Below, piece after piece: positions 61,031 through 64,000 of a DNA stretch of 64,000 nt (the first letter of the stretch is position 1; the number at the start of each line of letters is the position of its first letter). Position numbers and translations under genes: made by a program. Source of the DNA: Colius striatus (lineage: Eukaryota > Chordata > Aves > Coliiformes > Coliidae); contig NC_084773.1 in NCBI RefSeq assembly GCF_028858725.1, positions 21,708,850-21,772,849 on the forward strand, read 5' to 3'. The notes under the pieces were generated by a model. The model was not told the DNA's origin, did no database searches, and saw only the letters and a list, made by a program, of their open reading frames with translations.

Positions 61031-61190
61031 GCTCCGGAGGTTCCCGGGAGCAGAGCTCCCTTAGGGCTGCGGTTGCCCGGTGAGGGGCCGCAGGTGCGTG
61101 TCCCGGGGCGTCACCGCTCCGGGGGTGCTGAACGCCCGCGGTCTGACGCGCTGCGCGTTCCCCGGGGCAGGTCCGGCCGAGCGCATCCCC

Positions 61191-64000
61191 GCCGCGTTTG
61201 CCTCTTGTTCTGTACAAGAAACCCCCCTCGACGCCGCTTTCTGTGGAGGAGCAGCTGTTTGTTGTCTCAGTTAAAGCCCGAGCACCGCTGCTGGTGTCCC
61301 GGGGGGAGTCGCGTGTCTGCTTCAGAGCCCTGGGAAGCGACTGCTGGTGCCCAGGCAGCCTCCCGGGCTCTCTCACGGGGTCTTCCGATGAGCAAAGGAA
61401 CCAGAATAACCGAGCTGCTCCCTTGGCACAGCGTTAGCCCGAATGGAAGGGATTTTAACTGCTAAATAGACAACGTGTGGAACGGGTTGTCAGGGAGCAG
61501 CTGCTCTTACGACCTCACTTGCTGTACCTTTGTCACTGCGTGATTAGGATATGAGTTAAACACTTAATGTCAGCACTTCTCAGTTTCCACATTGTTGTAA
61601 TCCCATCTCTCGATGCCAGACAGCCCCAGTGGGGCAGTGGCGAGTGCTATGCCCTGGGACTGGCCTCCATGGGTCTGCCTGGGCACAGGGGCACCTCCAG
61701 ACTCTCCCTTTGGGCCATGGCACTCTTTGCCATGAGCTTTCTTGCCAGTGCTGTCCTTGGAGATCCCTCCTTAACTGTTAGGACAGGAAGGTTCAACTAC
61801 AAGGTGTAGCTCCCTGTATCCTGTTAGGTTTTAACTGTGCCACTGCTGAATCCTGAGGAAAGCTCTTTGCTGGGTTTAGTGGCACGCCAGCTCCTTGCAG
61901 ACTGCCCTGGGCAAGTGCTGGTGTTTGGCAGCAGGGCTCGGTGCCTGTGGCCCAGCATGGATGGTGGGGGCAGTGTTCTGCAGCACTGATGCTCCTTCTC
62001 TCCATATGTCCTGCCTGAATTACCTGATTTTTGGGTGGGAGTGAGTGTCTTCTCCTTTCCTATCTCCCCTCCTCCTTCTAGCTCTACCTGCCCCATTGTT
62101 TGGCTGCCACAAGGACCCTGTCCTTGTAGGCATGCAGAGAGTGTCCATGGTTCAGCAAGTACCTCTGCAAAGTTCTCCTCTGGTGTGCCATCCCCAGAGA
62201 CTCGGAGCAGTGTGCCTGCTGCCAGCAGGTCCCTGTGGCTGGTAACCCTCGGGCATGTCTGTAGGGTCCTGTTTGCCCCAGCATTTGTGGGGAGGGTGCC
62301 TGGAGCCCCTCAGGAAGCTGTTACCCCCACTGAGCAGAGAGCAATGCTGCAGGAGTGAAAACTGACCCTTCTTCATGGGCAACTCTGATTGTGGGTTGTG
62401 TGAGGCTTGCGGGGCTGTGGTTGATCTGGTTTAGTCACACAGCAGCTCAACTCCTGCCTTATCCAGGGTGGTGTGTGCAGGGCTAGGGGGCTTCAGCAAG
62501 GTCCAGCTCCAGCCAGCAGCCCCAGCCCGGGGGGCTCTTGGAGGAGAGAGCAGAGAAGCTGAGCTGGATGTGGGCAGCGGGGAAGGCTGAGAATCTGTGC
62601 TGTGGAGCAGAAATTGGCCCTGCTGAAGCCATCTCTGTGCAAGACCCATCTCCCAGGAGCTTCCTGAGCATCATCCCAGGGGATGGAGCAGCAAGGCTGC
62701 ACAGGGGTAGGTCAGAGGCCTTGCAAGGCACCCTGTAGGGCTCGCAAGTGATGAAACCTTCAGCATCTTTCCAGGATGTGTGTCTGGATCCTTGGTGGGA
62801 AGGCAAAGGACAAGATGTCATCTTTAATGTCATTAAATCTGTGAAGGGCATAACACAAACTGTCTGCAGTGGACGGGCAGAGCTGTGCTGGTGGCAGGCA
62901 GCACCGAGCAGACCCCTGCGTGGGGCGAGGGAGGGAGATGGCTGGGGGCTGCCTCAGTCTCCTGACAAGCTGCCTGTCACCTGAACGGGAGCCAGGCGTG
63001 CTAGTATGAAAAAGGAAAAGTCCCAGCTAGTCTGAACTTCAAAAGGGATAAGAAATAACATAATAAAAACCAAGGAGGGGGGGGAAAAAATAAATAGAGC
63101 CCCTGGATCAGTAATCTCTGCCCAGAGACAAATGGGCGTCTTTGCAGTAGGCGGCTGTTTAATTTCCTGAATCATGAGCAGGGCACATTTTCTGGGCATG
63201 GGGTGGAATTCTGTCAAATTGTAATTTGGCTTGGCAGTGTCACACAGCCAGTTTGAGCAAGTCAGGGAAGGCAAGTCTGGAACTCATTAGGGCTCGTTGC
63301 AAGGCCCTGAAAATGTGATTTTCAATCACTGTTGGGTTTAATTATTGTTGATGTCTTGCCTAGCGTATTCTGGGATTGTTTCTGAGGAAATTAACACAGC
63401 ATGAGTGGGATGGCATTCTGTTTGGCAAATGGGTTGTTTAGATTAAATTCTAAGTGGAGAGTTAGAGCCCTGAGCAGAGATAAAGCGTGCTGGCTGGCAT
63501 TTCGGGCGCTACTGGAGCCCGTTCAGCTGGACCCTGCCGCCAGCGGGGTTGGTGTTCTGTTCTCACTAAGCTCAGTCCATTTCGTCAGGAGAAGAAAATA
63601 ACTCACTAAGCTAAAGCACTGTTAAAGCCAAGGTAGGATTTACTCACTTAATACAAGTTTTGGTTCTTTAACTCTTCATTTTCGCAGCCACCTGAAGCAG
63701 CTGCTCTGCTAAATGAGCCCCTGTGTATGGGGTGGGCTCAGGGAGAGGCAGAAGCCCCTTTGCCATCGGCAGAAGGTCCAGAGACTTGAAGACTCCTCTG
63801 CATATACCTGCAGATGTGGCTGGGAACTTGCCCTTTGTAAAGTCCAAAAATGTAGAAGCTTCTAACAGAGCCCTGTGGAGTGCACTGGAGACACAGCCTT
63901 TTCACTCACTCCTCGTGCACTGGGCGCCTTGGCCGAGGTGTGCGGGATACCTGGGCTCAGCCCTTCGCTGCATGTGCCTCCAGTGCTGGGGCAAGGGCTG
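61191..64000 (+). other. First intron of the right-hand gene
   Basis: CpG drops off after about 61.2 kb and the sequence returns to ordinary composition. There is a G-run near 63077. No splice-flanked coding exon was found. Confidence 0.5.

Larger units (their letters stand above)
60290..61190 (+). promoter_or_regulatory. CpG-island promoter of a rightward gene
   Basis: Very high GC and CpG density for about 900 bases. Within it are a CACGTG E-box at 60481, a GC box (GCCCCGCCCC) at 60504, and CCAAT elements at 60523 and 60554 (as ATTGG) and 60588 (as CCAAT). No TATA box is seen. This layout is typical of a broadly expressed gene with NF-Y and Sp1 input. The 326-codon minus-strand frame across it is a GC artefact. 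Confidence 0.85.

Noticed and set aside
60396..61376. 326-codon minus-strand open frame
   Set aside because: It lies across a CpG island, where stop codons are rare because of base composition. It overlaps the promoter elements and donor of the plus-strand gene.

Overview
The window looks like avian nuclear DNA. Repeats are sparse, and the only interspersed repeats I recognise are CR1 LINE pieces: short 3' ends with the ATTCTATG-type tail and one ORF2 fragment. Long AT-rich non-coding stretches are broken by three compact GC/CpG-rich islands, near 28.1-29.3 kb, 38.3-38.9 kb and 60.3-61.2 kb. There is nothing prokaryotic, and most open frames here are chance.

Left part (about 2.2-28.3 kb, minus strand): by reading splice sites and codon phase by hand I find one multi-exon protein-coding gene. 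It runs from a CpG-rich 5' end near 28.1-28.4 kb to a last exon at 2202-2321. About 17 small exons join in consistent phase, with one unresolved stretch at 20695-20865. The product is a roughly 655-residue protein, leucine-rich and helical in style (armadillo/HEAT-like), with no signal peptide and no enzyme motif that I recognise. I could not name it. A second possible 3' end (8851-9130) has its own stop and an AATAAA signal.

Middle (28.46-60.1 kb): a GC-rich 54/55-bp minisatellite of 15 units lies directly behind the left gene's promoter. Then comes about 31 kb in which I find no convincing gene. It holds CR1 fragments, a GC-rich island at 38.3-38.9 kb with a good CTCF-type motif and short tandem repeats, and AT-rich tracts that could be conserved non-coding sequence.

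Right part (60.1-64 kb): a strong CpG island carries three CCAAT boxes, a GC box, a CACGTG E-box and a good splice donor after a GC-rich, probably non-coding first exon. This is the promoter and exon 1 of a rightward gene whose coding exons lie beyond the window. The minus strand has a donor in the same island, so the promoter may be bidirectional.

The gene model is a hand reconstruction. Exons with both good splice sites and coding-like text (7358-7613, 15120-15371, 15773-15887, 18091-18153, 19063-19170, 19753-19859, 22815-23073) are the firmest. The very short ones and both ends of the gene are weaker.
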